Shown here one piece after another: positions 1-6,516 of a DNA stretch of 8,423 bases. The notes below the pieces were generated by a model. That model ran no database searches. It was given only the letters and a program-made list of their open reading frames with translations, and was not told the DNA's origin. Location of the stretch: positions 1 through 8,423 of the forward strand of contig NATN01000111.1 in assembly GCA_002085355.1 (NCBI GenBank), written 5' to 3'. The DNA comes from Candidatus Zhuqueibacterota bacterium 4484_87. Lineage in GTDB: Bacteria > Zhuqueibacterota > Zhuqueibacteria > Thermofontimicrobiales > Thermofontimicrobiaceae. The stretch's first letter is position 1. The number at the start of each line of letters is the position of its first letter. Made by a program: the position numbers and the translations under genes.

Positions 1-279
1 ATGATCATTGCCATTGTTCTCGCCGTGGGAGTTATGATGCTTGCCGCGAATGCCATCGGAAATTTTGTTGACCAACATCCGACCATTAAAATGCTCGCGT
101 TGAGTTTTTTGATTCTGGTGGGAGTTTCGCTGTTGGGAGAGGGTTTCGGCTTTCACATTCCCAAGGGTTACATCTACTTTGCAATGGCGTTCTCATTTTT
201 AGTCGAAATGCTCAATTTGCAGATCCGAAAAGTGAGAAGGAAACCGGTAAGATTGCACAAAGCCATTAAAAATGTTTAG
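1..279 (+). CDS. TerC-family integral membrane protein, C-terminal part (5' end outside window)
   Basis: This is the last 92 residues of a TerC-family (TerC/Alx/YkoY-like) membrane protein. Family members span the membrane several times and are linked to metal export, in particular manganese homeostasis, and to tellurite resistance phenotypes. Three hydrophobic segments are visible, at about residues 1-17, 30-47 and 54-73. They are joined by the stretch HPTIKMLALSFLILVG and by IPKGYIYFAMAFS, both typical of the C-terminal third of the family, and a basic cytoplasmic-looking tail (RKVRRKPVR) ends the protein. Complete members are about 240-320 residues long, so the Met at base 1 is almost certainly internal and the gene begins upstream of the window. 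It ends with TAG, and no clear terminator follows before the csp promoter. Family assignment is confident; the transported substrate is not known. Confidence 0.85.
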   Translation: MIIAIVLAVGVMMLAANAIGNFVDQHPTIKMLALSFLILVGVSLLGEGFGFHIPKGYIYFAMAFSFLVEMLNLQIRKVRRKPVRLHKAIKNV

Positions 280-335
280 TTCTGTCTTTTTTATTCATTA
301 TCCGTGCTTTACTCGCAATATATTACATTTTTTCC

Positions 336-364
336 TTGACATTTTCACCAAATTGTACTATTTT
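336..364 (+). promoter_or_regulatory. Sigma70-type promoter and long leader of the cold-shock gene
   Basis: TTGACA (336-341) is followed after exactly 17 bases by TATTTT (359-364), a good vegetative promoter pair. Transcription would begin near 371 and leave an untranslated leader of about 90 bases, AT-rich and ending in the RBS. Long 5' leaders that fold differently in the cold are known for cspA-type genes, so this leader may carry thermoregulation. No cold-box sequence could be identified by eye. The rest of the 280-459 gap shows nothing else. Confidence 0.5.
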
Positions 365-442
365 TAATTAGTTATTTCTTCAATGTCGATTGTTTGAAAT
401 GTTCTGCGCCTAAAATTATTTTTTACTATGCAAATCTAATTT

Positions 443-452
443 AAGGAGGTGA
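443..452 (+). promoter_or_regulatory. Perfect Shine-Dalgarno deciding a GTG start
   Basis: AAGGAGGTGA is a full ten-base complement of the usual 16S rRNA 3' end and lies 7 bases before the GTG at 460. It fixes the start of the cold-shock gene and implies strong translation. It also shows that the organism uses the standard anti-Shine-Dalgarno sequence. Confidence 0.85.
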
Positions 453-459
453 ACGTTCG

Positions 460-684
460 GTGACTGAGCGAGTAACTGGTACGGTAAAATGGTTCAACAA
501 ATTGAAAGGCTTCGGTTTTATCACCCGCAATGACGGAGATGACATTTTCGTTCATTACACGGCAATCCGCGGCAATGGTTTTCGAGTCCTCGAAGGCTTT
601 GCTGCGTCGCTTTCTTTTATTTTTTATTCAAAAATCCTGTCAAATCTGCGCTCATTTTTCAATTACATTGGAGTAGTGCCATGA
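460..684 (+). CDS. Cold-shock domain protein, C-terminal part replaced by unrelated tail
   Basis: Residues 1 to about 46 are a clear CspA-family cold-shock domain: VTGTVKWFNKLKGFGFI carries the RNP1 motif (KGFGFI), and DDIFVHYTAI carries RNP2 (FVHY). The family consists of single-stranded nucleic-acid chaperones of about 65-70 residues forming a five-strand barrel. After GFRVLEG (near base 597) the expected remainder, normally an EGQxVxFxI strand and a GPxAxNV strand, is absent in all three frames. The protein instead runs into about 28 hydrophobic, Phe-rich residues and stops at a TGA that overlaps the next ATG. The barrel would lack strands 4 and 5, so the product is probably not functional in the usual way. 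The promoter and RBS are intact, so the damage is at the 3' end. Either a deletion or rearrangement, or an assembly join, could explain it. Confidence 0.75.
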   Translation: MTERVTGTVKWFNKLKGFGFITRNDGDDIFVHYTAIRGNGFRVLEGFAASLSFIFYSKILSNLRSFFNYIGVVP

Positions 685-803
685 AAAAACAACGCTAGAC
701 AGGGAGCGCCATCGGCACAGGTATTGTTCTGGGCACGCCTATCCTTTGGGCAAAAGAACAAGCCAAAAATCCATCGCGCCCGAAAACGAACGTAAATGAT
801 GTA
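681..803 (+). pseudogene. Broken 5' end of the DUF362 gene (signal-peptide region with in-frame TAG)
   Basis: An ATG at 681, preceded by GGAG at 669-672 with 8 bases of spacing, is the natural start of the DUF362 gene. Its frame reads MKKQR, then TAG at 696-698, then TGSAIGTGIVLGTPILWAKE and on without further stops into the DUF362 domain. MKKQR followed by a TGSAIGTG-type hydrophobic stretch and WAKE resembles a Tat signal (normally R-R-x-F-L-K before the TGSA part). Four or so residues seem to be missing as well, so a small deletion leaving TAG fits better than a point mutation alone. The reading frame, sequence character and spacing are seen directly. That it was a Tat signal is inferred. 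Confidence 0.6.
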
Positions 804-1841
804 TTGGAAATCCCCAAAACAGCGCTTTCACTTCCTGGTAAATTTCCCGGCAAAGTAGTAAAAATCCACGATGAAGAAGCGACCAAAGACGACAAATTCA
901 ATCAGCAGGCAGTCACTCACATGGTTCGCCTTGGAATTGAAAAATTGACAGGAAAATCCACAAAAGAAAGCTTCGGTTTGTTTTTCAATAAAAAGGATAT
1001 CGTGGGCATCAAAGTTAATCCGGTGGGCGCTGGTCTCATTAGCACACGGCTCGAAGTTGTCACCGCTGTCATCGATTGGTTGACGGAAAACGGCTTACCC
1101 CGAAAAAACATTGTCATCTGGGATCGATTTGACTATATGCTTGCCGACGCTGATTTTACTGCTGAAAATTTCCCCGGCGTGAACATCGAAGGTTTGCAAA
1201 CAATGGACGAAGAAGCTGCCATGGGCAAAACAAGCGACAACAGCCGCTGGCTGCGCAAAGACGGCAAACATGTCAGCCTGGAAAATTTCGATCAGAGCGT
1301 TTACTACTGGGCTGACGTTGACGGGCCTAAAGACCTGGCTTATTTGAACCAGCACGTTGTCAATGGCAAATACTCCTATTTCGGAAAACTGCTGACAAAA
1401 AAGTTGACTAAAATTATAAACATCCCGGTTTTCAAGAACACGGGCAACGGAATTTCCATGGCGACGAAAAACCTCGGCTACGGCGCGATTTGCAACACGA
1501 ATCGTCTCCATCGACCGCTTTTCTTCGATGTATGCACAGAAGTGTTGGCGTTTCCTGCGATTCGTGACAAACTGGTGCTCAATATCACTGACGGCTTGCG
1601 AGCGCAATATGACGGCGGCCCTGGGCCAAACGCTAAATTCACATATTCGTACAATACGCTCTTTTTTGCCACAGATCCTTTTGCGCTGGACTTGACATGT
1701 CATAATCTGCTCGTTGAAAAACGAAAAGAGATGGGCGTCAAAGTCAATGAACACCCGCGTTTCACAGAGTATTTGCGCTATGCGGAACGATTGGGATTAG
1801 GCGTTGCTGATCCGAAAAAAATTGAACTCATTTCGGCGTGA
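804..1841 (+). CDS. DUF362 domain-containing protein (reading frame intact from here, start lost)
   Basis: This is a DUF362-family protein (PF04015), a widespread group of unsettled function, often exported or fused to ferredoxin domains in anaerobes. Counting from the TTG at 804, recognisable family stretches are VGIKVNP (67-73), NIVIWDR (102-108), IINIPVFKNTGNGISMATKNLGYG (about 204-227), LNITDGLRAQYDGGPGP (259-275) and FATDPFALD (288-296). No CxxCxxC ferredoxin cluster is present. The TTG at 804 has no Shine-Dalgarno and is only the first permitted start in the open stretch. The frame is in fact open from 699, and the true start is the ATG at 681, cut off by a TAG. With about 380 intact codons downstream, the lesion is either very recent or a sequence error. 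The DUF6599 gene follows 38 bases later and probably shares its transcript. Confidence 0.8.
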   Translation: MEIPKTALSLPGKFPGKVVKIHDEEATKDDKFNQQAVTHMVRLGIEKLTGKSTKESFGLFFNKKDIVGIKVNPVGAGLISTRLEVVTAVIDWLTENGLPRKNIVIWDRFDYMLADADFTAENFPGVNIEGLQTMDEEAAMGKTSDNSRWLRKDGKHVSLENFDQSVYYWADVDGPKDLAYLNQHVVNGKYSYFGKLLTKKLTKIINIPVFKNTGNGISMATKNLGYGAICNTNRLHRPLFFDVCTEVLAFPAIRDKLVLNITDGLRAQYDGGPGPNAKFTYSYNTLFFATDPFALDLTCHNLLVEKRKEMGVKVNEHPRFTEYLRYAERLGLGVADPKKIELISA

Positions 1842-1879
1842 TTTCGTTTTAATTCTTCATAAAATTTCAAGGAAAAGCA

Positions 1880-2749
1880 ATGAAAAAATCCCTGCTTGCA
1901 ATTGTTGCCAATATTCTTTTTCTGCAAGTTTTGATCTGTTCTGCCATGCCCGTTGACTCGCTGATTTTTTTGCAGAAAAAAATCAACGGCTGGGAGCGAC
2001 AAGAATCGCCTCAATATTTTACCGGCGCTGCCCTTTTTAATCACATTGACGGCGGCGCCGAGTTGTTTCACGAGTTCGGCTTTCGGCAACTTTCTGTGCT
2101 AAATTTTCAAAAAGATTCGCTGGAAGTTTCACTGGAAATCTACGAAATGGAAAATCCCACCGCAGCCTTGGGAATTTATTTATTGAAATGCGGTAAGGAG
2201 ACGCCAATAACCGCGGTTCATAGCCGCAATTCCGGCAATTATTTGCAAATAACAGCAGTGAAAAATAGATATTTTTTGCAATTGAATAATTTTTCAGGGC
2301 GGCAAGAAACTCTGGACGAGCTGGCAAGTTTGCTCAATCCAATTCTCGATTCCATCGATGAAACGCCAAGAATTCCGCTATTGGCATATCTGCCACAGGA
2401 AAATATCATTCCAGGAAGCATTTTCATTTTTCGCGGCACCTATGCCCTGGAACCAATTTTTACATTTGGCGATGGCGATATTTTTCAGCTCAACGGAAAA
2501 ATTTTCGGCATCGGCGCAGACTTTGATTCGGCTGGCGTTCGCTTCATGCAAATGGTTATCCCCTACCCCGACTCGATTCACGCCCAAAATGCCTTTCAAA
2601 ATTTTATAAATTTCCGCGACCCTTATCTGAAAATCATTGAACAACATTCCGATTTCATCAAATTTATGGATTTTCAATCCAAACCGGGTTCCGTGCGCCT
2701 CAAAAATGAAAATATTTTAATCAAAATTAACCTTCCAGTGGAACAATAA
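1880..2749 (+). CDS. Secreted DUF6599-family protein
   Basis: A 289-residue exported protein of unknown function. The N-terminus (MKKSLLAIVANILFLQVLIC) is a Sec signal peptide with likely cleavage after Cys-Ser-Ala near residue 22. Cys20 is preceded by Ile, so it is not a proper lipobox. The mature protein has the DUF6599 hallmark LFNHIDGGAELFHEFGF at residues 52-68, followed by a segment about the protein's contribution to a single alpha/beta fold (EVSLEIYEMENPTAALGIY, about 82-100), which is also characteristic. No catalytic triad or metal site is obvious. AAGGA at 1869-1873 supports the ATG at 1880. The gene sits 38 bases behind DUF362; in my recollection DUF6599 and DUF362 genes occur together in other anaerobes, which suggests a joint envelope role, not yet defined. 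Family assignment is fairly confident; function unknown. Confidence 0.75.
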   Translation: MKKSLLAIVANILFLQVLICSAMPVDSLIFLQKKINGWERQESPQYFTGAALFNHIDGGAELFHEFGFRQLSVLNFQKDSLEVSLEIYEMENPTAALGIYLLKCGKETPITAVHSRNSGNYLQITAVKNRYFLQLNNFSGRQETLDELASLLNPILDSIDETPRIPLLAYLPQENIIPGSIFIFRGTYALEPIFTFGDGDIFQLNGKIFGIGADFDSAGVRFMQMVIPYPDSIHAQNAFQNFINFRDPYLKIIEQHSDFIKFMDFQSKPGSVRLKNENILIKINLPVEQ

Positions 2750-2846
2750 TTCCATTTTCAATGTAAAACTTTGCAATTAACCGCCGACTCATTTAATAAG
2801 CCGGACTCTTGACACGGAACGGAAATGCCAGTTGTGGAGAATTGAA

Positions 2847-4358
2847 ATGAAAAACAGAAAAATTGTCAGGCTGCCTGGGATTGTCGCTTATTTACTTTTA
2901 ATCACCTTCCAGGTTTTCGGACAAGGCAAAAATCAAATTCGGAATAATAATCAATCAGTTTTAAAGGCGCAATTCACTATCCATGCCGCCAATTGTGAAT
3001 CATACGTAGAAAAATTGGCATCGGATGAGTTTGCAGGCAGAGGAACTTACACTACCGGATTCTATAAAACAGCGAATTACATTGCCCGGCACTTTCACGA
3101 AATCGGCTTGCAACCGGCGATAAATGATACTTCTTATTTCCAGCGCTTCACGGTTGATCCCAATGTACTTGCAGCTCACAATATTCTGGAATTAAAGATT
3201 CCCGTTTCAACCAAAACTGGGACAGACACTTTGACGCTATCATATCAGGAAGAGAAAGATTTTCTTCCGTTTGGTTTTTCTGCGTCCATTGATCGCACTC
3301 TACCTGTCGTCTTTGCCGGTTATGGTATCACATCTCCCAAAAACAATTGGGATGATTACGCTAATCTCGATGTCAAAGGCAAAATTGTCCTGGTGCTTGG
3401 CGGCCGCCCTCAACTAAAAGATGCGCATTGGAAGTATGAATCCCGCTCTCGGAATAAAGCCAAAAACGCCCGCAAACATGGTGCGGCAGCTTTGCTCATC
3501 ATTGGTTCACCGATTGGTACAGTTTCTTACCGGCAGTCAGTACCTGGTATGTTTATCGCGAAAAGTGTTGCAGAAAATTTGCTAAAAGGCTCTGACTTTA
3601 CAATTGAACAATTAACTGATACAATGAACAAAACTCAGCAGCCTCTCTCCCTGCAACTGAAATTTCCGATTCGCATTAAAATTTCTGCCGAACACAAAAA
3701 ACAGCAATCGACGATGAATATTGTCGGCTATTTACCCGGCAGCGATCCCAAATTAAAAAATGAATACATCGTCATTGGCGCCCACGCGGATCATCTCGGT
3801 CAATTAGGGGATTTGATTTTTCACGGCGCGAACGACAATGCGTCCGGTACAGCAACGGTCATGGAGATCGCCCGCGCTTTTAGTTCCTTGCCTAAAAAAC
3901 CGCGTCGGAGTCTGGTCTTCATCACTTTTGCCGGGGAAGAAATGGGGCTGTTGGGGTCAAAATATTACACTGCACATCCGATATTCCCGCTCAAAAAAAC
4001 CAAAGCTATGATCAACCTTGACATGGTCGGTTCCGGCTGGGAAGGCGTCATGATTGTCGGCGGCTTTACATTTCCCGAATTTGCCGATCTTTTTAATCAT
4101 CACCATGAGTTAATAGGCTATGGCAATGTTTTGCGCCGCTGGACTTCCAATAATTCGGATCATTACCCCTTTCATGAGCATGGCGTTCCCTCGGTCTTTT
4201 TGTATAGTCCAACTTCGCTCCCGACTTATCACACAACCGGAGACAAACCAGAAACTCTGGACCCAGAGGTGATGGAAGCAATCGGACGGCTTGTTTTTCG
4301 CGTCGCATACGATCTGGCAAATCAGGATCAAATCCATTTCAAAAAGGTAGAACAATAA
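2847..4358 (+). CDS. Secreted M28-family zinc aminopeptidase with PA domain
   Basis: A 503-residue exported metallopeptidase that should remove N-terminal residues from peptides outside the cytoplasm. A signal peptide covers residues 1 to about 25 (cleavage near VFG/QG). A PA (protease-associated) insert lies at about 150-280, containing VVFAGYGI, NWDDYANLDVKGKIVLVLGG and HGAAALLII. The M28 catalytic domain follows, with all five canonical positions visible: His313 (GAHADHLG), Asp330 (ANDNASG, bridging), Glu364-Glu365 (FAGEEMGLLGS, catalytic base and zinc ligand), Asp392 (NLDMVG) and His462 (YHTTGD). It is therefore probably an active di-zinc enzyme. A longer frame from TTG 2832 exists, but GGAGA at 2836-2840 lies 6 bases before the ATG at 2847 and that start also gives a better signal peptide. 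It follows DUF6599 after 97 bases with no clear terminator between. Confidence 0.92.
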   Translation: MKNRKIVRLPGIVAYLLLITFQVFGQGKNQIRNNNQSVLKAQFTIHAANCESYVEKLASDEFAGRGTYTTGFYKTANYIARHFHEIGLQPAINDTSYFQRFTVDPNVLAAHNILELKIPVSTKTGTDTLTLSYQEEKDFLPFGFSASIDRTLPVVFAGYGITSPKNNWDDYANLDVKGKIVLVLGGRPQLKDAHWKYESRSRNKAKNARKHGAAALLIIGSPIGTVSYRQSVPGMFIAKSVAENLLKGSDFTIEQLTDTMNKTQQPLSLQLKFPIRIKISAEHKKQQSTMNIVGYLPGSDPKLKNEYIVIGAHADHLGQLGDLIFHGANDNASGTATVMEIARAFSSLPKKPRRSLVFITFAGEEMGLLGSKYYTAHPIFPLKKTKAMINLDMVGSGWEGVMIVGGFTFPEFADLFNHHHELIGYGNVLRRWTSNNSDHYPFHEHGVPSVFLYSPTSLPTYHTTGDKPETLDPEVMEAIGRLVFRVAYDLANQDQIHFKKVEQ

Positions 4359-4394
4359 ATTTACTGAGCAACTGAAAATTGAAAAATTGAACAA

Positions 4395-5144
4395 ATGAGC
4401 GAACTGATCAAAATAGCATTACTTTTTTTATTGGGCATTGGCGCTGGCTTTATCAATGTAATGGCTGGCGGCGGGTCCACACTCACTCTGCCAATGCTGA
4501 TATTTTTGGGACTCGACAGCTCCATGGCAAATGGGACTAATCGGGTGGCAATCTTACTGCAAAATTTATCAGCAATTTTGTCCTTTCGGCAGGAAAAATT
4601 TTCGCAATTCAAAACAAGCCTGAAATTGGCTGCCTTCACCCTGCCGGGCGCTGTCATCGGCGCGATTGTCGCTGTTTCCATCAGTAATGACCTGTTCAAA
4701 AAAATATTAGGATTCATCATCATTGGGGTAATCATTACCATGATCATCCCCAGATCAAAAAAAGATTTCGGAGCGGAAAGCGGGACTTACAAACCATATT
4801 TTCTCTATCCGGCTCTCTTCGGCGTCGGTTTTTACGGCGGATTCATTCAGGCCGGCGTGGGATTTTTAATCATGGCGACGCTACACTATCTGATGAAATT
4901 AAATCTCGTGCGGGTGAATATGCACAAAGTTTTTATAATCTTCATTTACACCATCCCGGCGCTGGCCATTTTCATTTTCACCGGAAACATCAACTGGATT
5001 TACGGGTTGGTGCTTGCCGGCGGAATGTCTTTCGGCGGCTGGTGGTCTGCAAAATTGGCTGTCAAACGTGGCGAAAAAGTAGTGAGGGTTGTACTCATGA
5101 TCGCCATGCTGATCATGGCTTTGAAACTTTTAAAAATAATTTAG
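4395..5144 (+). CDS. TauE/SafE-family (DUF81) anion exporter
   Basis: A 249-residue polytopic inner-membrane protein of the TSUP/TauE-SafE family, whose characterised members export sulfite, sulfoacetate or other small organosulfur and organic anions. The two family repeats are visible: GAGFINVMAGGGSTLTLPML at residues 16-35 with ANGTNRVAILLQN at 45-57, and GFYGGFIQAGVGFLIMATLHYL at 145-166. About seven to eight hydrophobic segments can be traced, and length is normal for the family. The start ATG has only a weak Shine-Dalgarno, which together with the 36-base gap after the M28 stop suggests cotranscription with it. A strong terminator follows 16 bases after the stop. The substrate cannot be told from sequence, and there is no sulfur-metabolism gene next to it to decide. 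Confidence 0.9.
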   Translation: MSELIKIALLFLLGIGAGFINVMAGGGSTLTLPMLIFLGLDSSMANGTNRVAILLQNLSAILSFRQEKFSQFKTSLKLAAFTLPGAVIGAIVAVSISNDLFKKILGFIIIGVIITMIIPRSKKDFGAESGTYKPYFLYPALFGVGFYGGFIQAGVGFLIMATLHYLMKLNLVRVNMHKVFIIFIYTIPALAIFIFTGNINWIYGLVLAGGMSFGGWWSAKLAVKRGEKVVRVVLMIAMLIMALKLLKII

Positions 5145-5160
5145 CGGAATTTTCTTTGAC

Positions 5161-5198
5161 AAAAAAGCCTGACTCTGGAACAAGTGTCAGGCTTTTTT
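5161..5198. terminator. Bidirectional Rho-independent terminator between convergent genes
   Basis: AAAAAAGCCTGAC (5161-5173) is a perfect inverted repeat of GTCAGGCTTTTTT (5186-5198) around a 12-base loop. The GC core is followed by six T on the + strand and by six T on the - strand when read the other way, so it should terminate both the TauE transcript and the opposing membrane-protein operon, whose last stop lies 20 bases away. Confidence 0.92.
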
Positions 5199-5217
5199 AT
5201 TTAGCTCAGCAGTAAAA

Positions 5218-5553
5218 CTATTTTTTGAATCGCTCTTTCACGTATTTGTTCTCAAAAACGAGCGCTGATAATCCGGTGAACAAGGCAACAATGGATAAAA
5301 TTATCACCAATCTAACCCAGGGCTGCCCCATTGCCTGCCGCAGTTGAACAAAATGAAAAGTTGCTCCAATCCAGATGAACATGGCAAAAATTAACAAAAT
5401 CTGAAATAATTTCGCTACCCAGTGTCGTTTCACCAACAACAGCAACGGCAACAGCAACCAGATAATTGCGATTCCGTTCATATTCGCTCTGGAAAAATGA
5501 GCAGACATCAGTAAACAAGAAAAAATTACCGGAAGTAATCGTACAAACATCAT
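5218..5553 (-). CDS. Small four-helix membrane protein of unknown function
   Basis: A 111-residue (or 110, using the second of two adjacent ATGs) hydrophobic protein that I cannot assign to a named family. Hydrophobic segments lie at about residues 3-18 (possibly a signal anchor), 26-41, 48-70 and 80-101. Between the last two is the polar loop QLRQAMGQPWVRL, the most distinctive stretch, and the tail KYVKERFKK is strongly basic and probably cytoplasmic. The first ATG overlaps the TGA of the cupin gene (ATGA), and AAGGA sits just upstream within the cupin codons, so translation is probably coupled. I recall similar small proteins with a GQPW loop beside cupin genes in other anaerobes, but cannot verify this here. 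As the last gene of the operon, it could anchor or serve as membrane partner to the soluble redox-type proteins encoded before it; that is inference. Confidence 0.7.
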   Translation of the reverse strand: MMFVRLLPVIFSCLLMSAHFSRANMNGIAIIWLLLPLLLLVKRHWVAKLFQILLIFAMFIWIGATFHFVQLRQAMGQPWVRLVIILSIVALFTGLSALVFENKYVKERFKK

Positions 5554-5897
5554 TGTCCTTTTTCCTTTATCATAATCAATTGCATTTTGAATCTCTTTTT
5601 TGCATGAAGAGCATGAGGAATATTAGCAGGCATAAGCACCGTCTCTCCTTCAGTGGCTGTAACTGTATTCTCGCCAACTGAGATATCTGCTTCACCGTCA
5701 AGAATCTGAACCACAGCATCGAACGGCGCGGTGTGTTCGCTCAGCCCTTGTCCCGCATCAAAAGCAAATATTGTCATTGAGCCGGAATTATTTTTCACGA
5801 TCTCTCTGCTGACAATTGAATGCGGCGAGTAATCAACCATATTCGCTAAATTAACCGCTTCACCGCCCGGTAAGTTCCCGAGATTTTCATTAGTCAT
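5550..5897 (-). CDS. Small single-domain cupin
   Basis: A 115-residue cytoplasmic cupin (cupin_2 type barrel). The frame is open up to 5942, but the start at 5897 is chosen because GGGGAGA lies 5 bases upstream, while the farther ATG would add 15 residues unlike the family. Cupin motif 1 is GLSEHTAPFDAVVQILDG (residues 51-68), with His55 and an Asp at position 60 where many cupins have Glu. Motif 2 is GETVLMPANIPHALHA (84-99), with His95 and His98. Metal binding is plausible but the set of ligands is not the full His-His-Glu-His. Similar 110-residue cupins occur in anaerobes beside hemerythrin or hybrid-cluster genes. It lies between the DUF1858/DUF2249 gene and the membrane-protein gene, and its stop overlaps the latter's start. 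Confidence 0.85.
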   Translation of the reverse strand: MTNENLGNLPGGEAVNLANMVDYSPHSIVSREIVKNNSGSMTIFAFDAGQGLSEHTAPFDAVVQILDGEADISVGENTVTATEGETVLMPANIPHALHAKKRFKMQLIMIKEKGQ

Positions 5898-5949
5898 ATT
5901 TTTCTCCCCGAACGCATCACGCGGCGGGGAAATAACCGCCACGTTGTGA

Positions 5950-5966
5950 GTTCAATTTGATTGAAC
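5950..5966 (-). other. Hairpin at the DUF1858/DUF2249 stop codon
   Basis: GTTCAAT (5950-5956) and ATTGAAC (5960-5966) form a perfect 7-base stem with a 3-base loop, which includes the TGA stop of the upstream gene. No T-run follows in the direction of transcription, so it is not an intrinsic terminator. A second small GC stem, GGCGG (5923-5927) with CCGCC (5936-5940), lies just beyond it in the gap before the cupin gene. These could set RNA processing or relative expression of the operon halves. Confidence 0.5.
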
Positions 5967-6482
5967 AAAATAAGAATGGAATTTGTTTCCTTTTTTCTCA
6001 GTCCAGATTTTGCAGCCGCTTTTTTTCACATTTTCCAGCAGCGGTTCTGGCAGAAACGGTGTAATCAACTGGTAAATTTCACCGTCACTGAGTTTTTTCA
6101 CCTCCTGAAGCACTATTGTGACCGGATGTTCCCCTTTTCCGAGCATTTCAGTAGCATCAAGAGTTTTCACAATCCTTTCGCTATCAAACCAGTCAGGGGA
6201 ATTTGCTAAATCGCTGGATTCATCATCGTGGAAATATTCGGTAATTCCAGCACTGACTCTCAATCTGTTAACCACGGATGCCACGCTGATTTTTTCCGCT
6301 TCAGCGATCTGGCTCAGCGTTGTCACTTTCGCCACAGTTTCGCGCAAAATCGGATTATTCAGATTTTCAAAAATTGTCGTGATTTCGCCCAAATCGCTCT
6401 CCAACTGCGGATACGTTTCCAGCAGCTCCGAAACTTTTGTTCCTGGTTCTATGCTTGTTTTCATCTGTTTTTCGTCCATCAT
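5952..6482 (-). CDS. DUF1858-DUF2249 two-domain protein
   Basis: A 176-residue soluble protein. Residues about 8-75 match DUF1858: KVSELLETYPQLE, NPILRETVAKVTTLSQIA and VVNRLR. Residues about 98-173 match DUF2249, which has a small alpha/beta fold related to TusA/SirA-like domains: LDATEML near the start, then GEIYQLITPFLPEPLL and a Gly-Cys-Lys-Ile-Trp segment with Cys157. DUF1858 and DUF2249 domains are found in anaerobes and denitrifiers beside hemerythrin-type and NO- or Fe-S-repair genes. The biochemical role is unsettled. Two adjacent ATGs begin the frame; AGGA lies 3 bases before the first and 6 before the second, so the second may be used. The gap to the upstream DUF438 gene is 34 bases with no terminator, consistent with one operon. 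Confidence 0.85.
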   Translation of the reverse strand: MMDEKQMKTSIEPGTKVSELLETYPQLESDLGEITTIFENLNNPILRETVAKVTTLSQIAEAEKISVASVVNRLRVSAGITEYFHDDESSDLANSPDWFDSERIVKTLDATEMLGKGEHPVTIVLQEVKKLSDGEIYQLITPFLPEPLLENVKKSGCKIWTEKKGNKFHSYFVQSN

Positions 6483-6516
6483 TTTTCCTATTTTTTTATT
6501 GTTTCTGGTTCACTAA

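Noticed and set aside
696..698. TAG in DUF362 read as an amino acid (pyrrolysine or suppressor)
   Set aside because: Neighbouring residues in the family at this place are a variable signal peptide, not a catalytic site, and a stop there cannot be a functional special residue; damage or sequence error is simpler.
1095..1754. Long 219-codon open frame on the - strand inside the DUF362 gene
   Set aside because: It is antisense to a clear DUF362 protein, its translation has no recognisable domain and there is no RBS-supported context; it reflects codon bias of the real gene.
2809..2814. TTGACA before the M28 gene as a separate promoter
   Set aside because: No -10-like box occurs 16-18 bases downstream; that position falls into the RBS and start region.
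2832..2846. Upstream TTG start for the M28 peptidase
   Set aside because: It lies on top of the GGAGA that serves the ATG at 2847, and adding Met-Trp-Arg-Ile-Glu spoils the signal peptide.
6118..6516. Open frames on the + strand across the DUF1858/DUF2249 gene
   Set aside because: They are mirror images of a conserved two-domain protein and show no family resemblance of their own.
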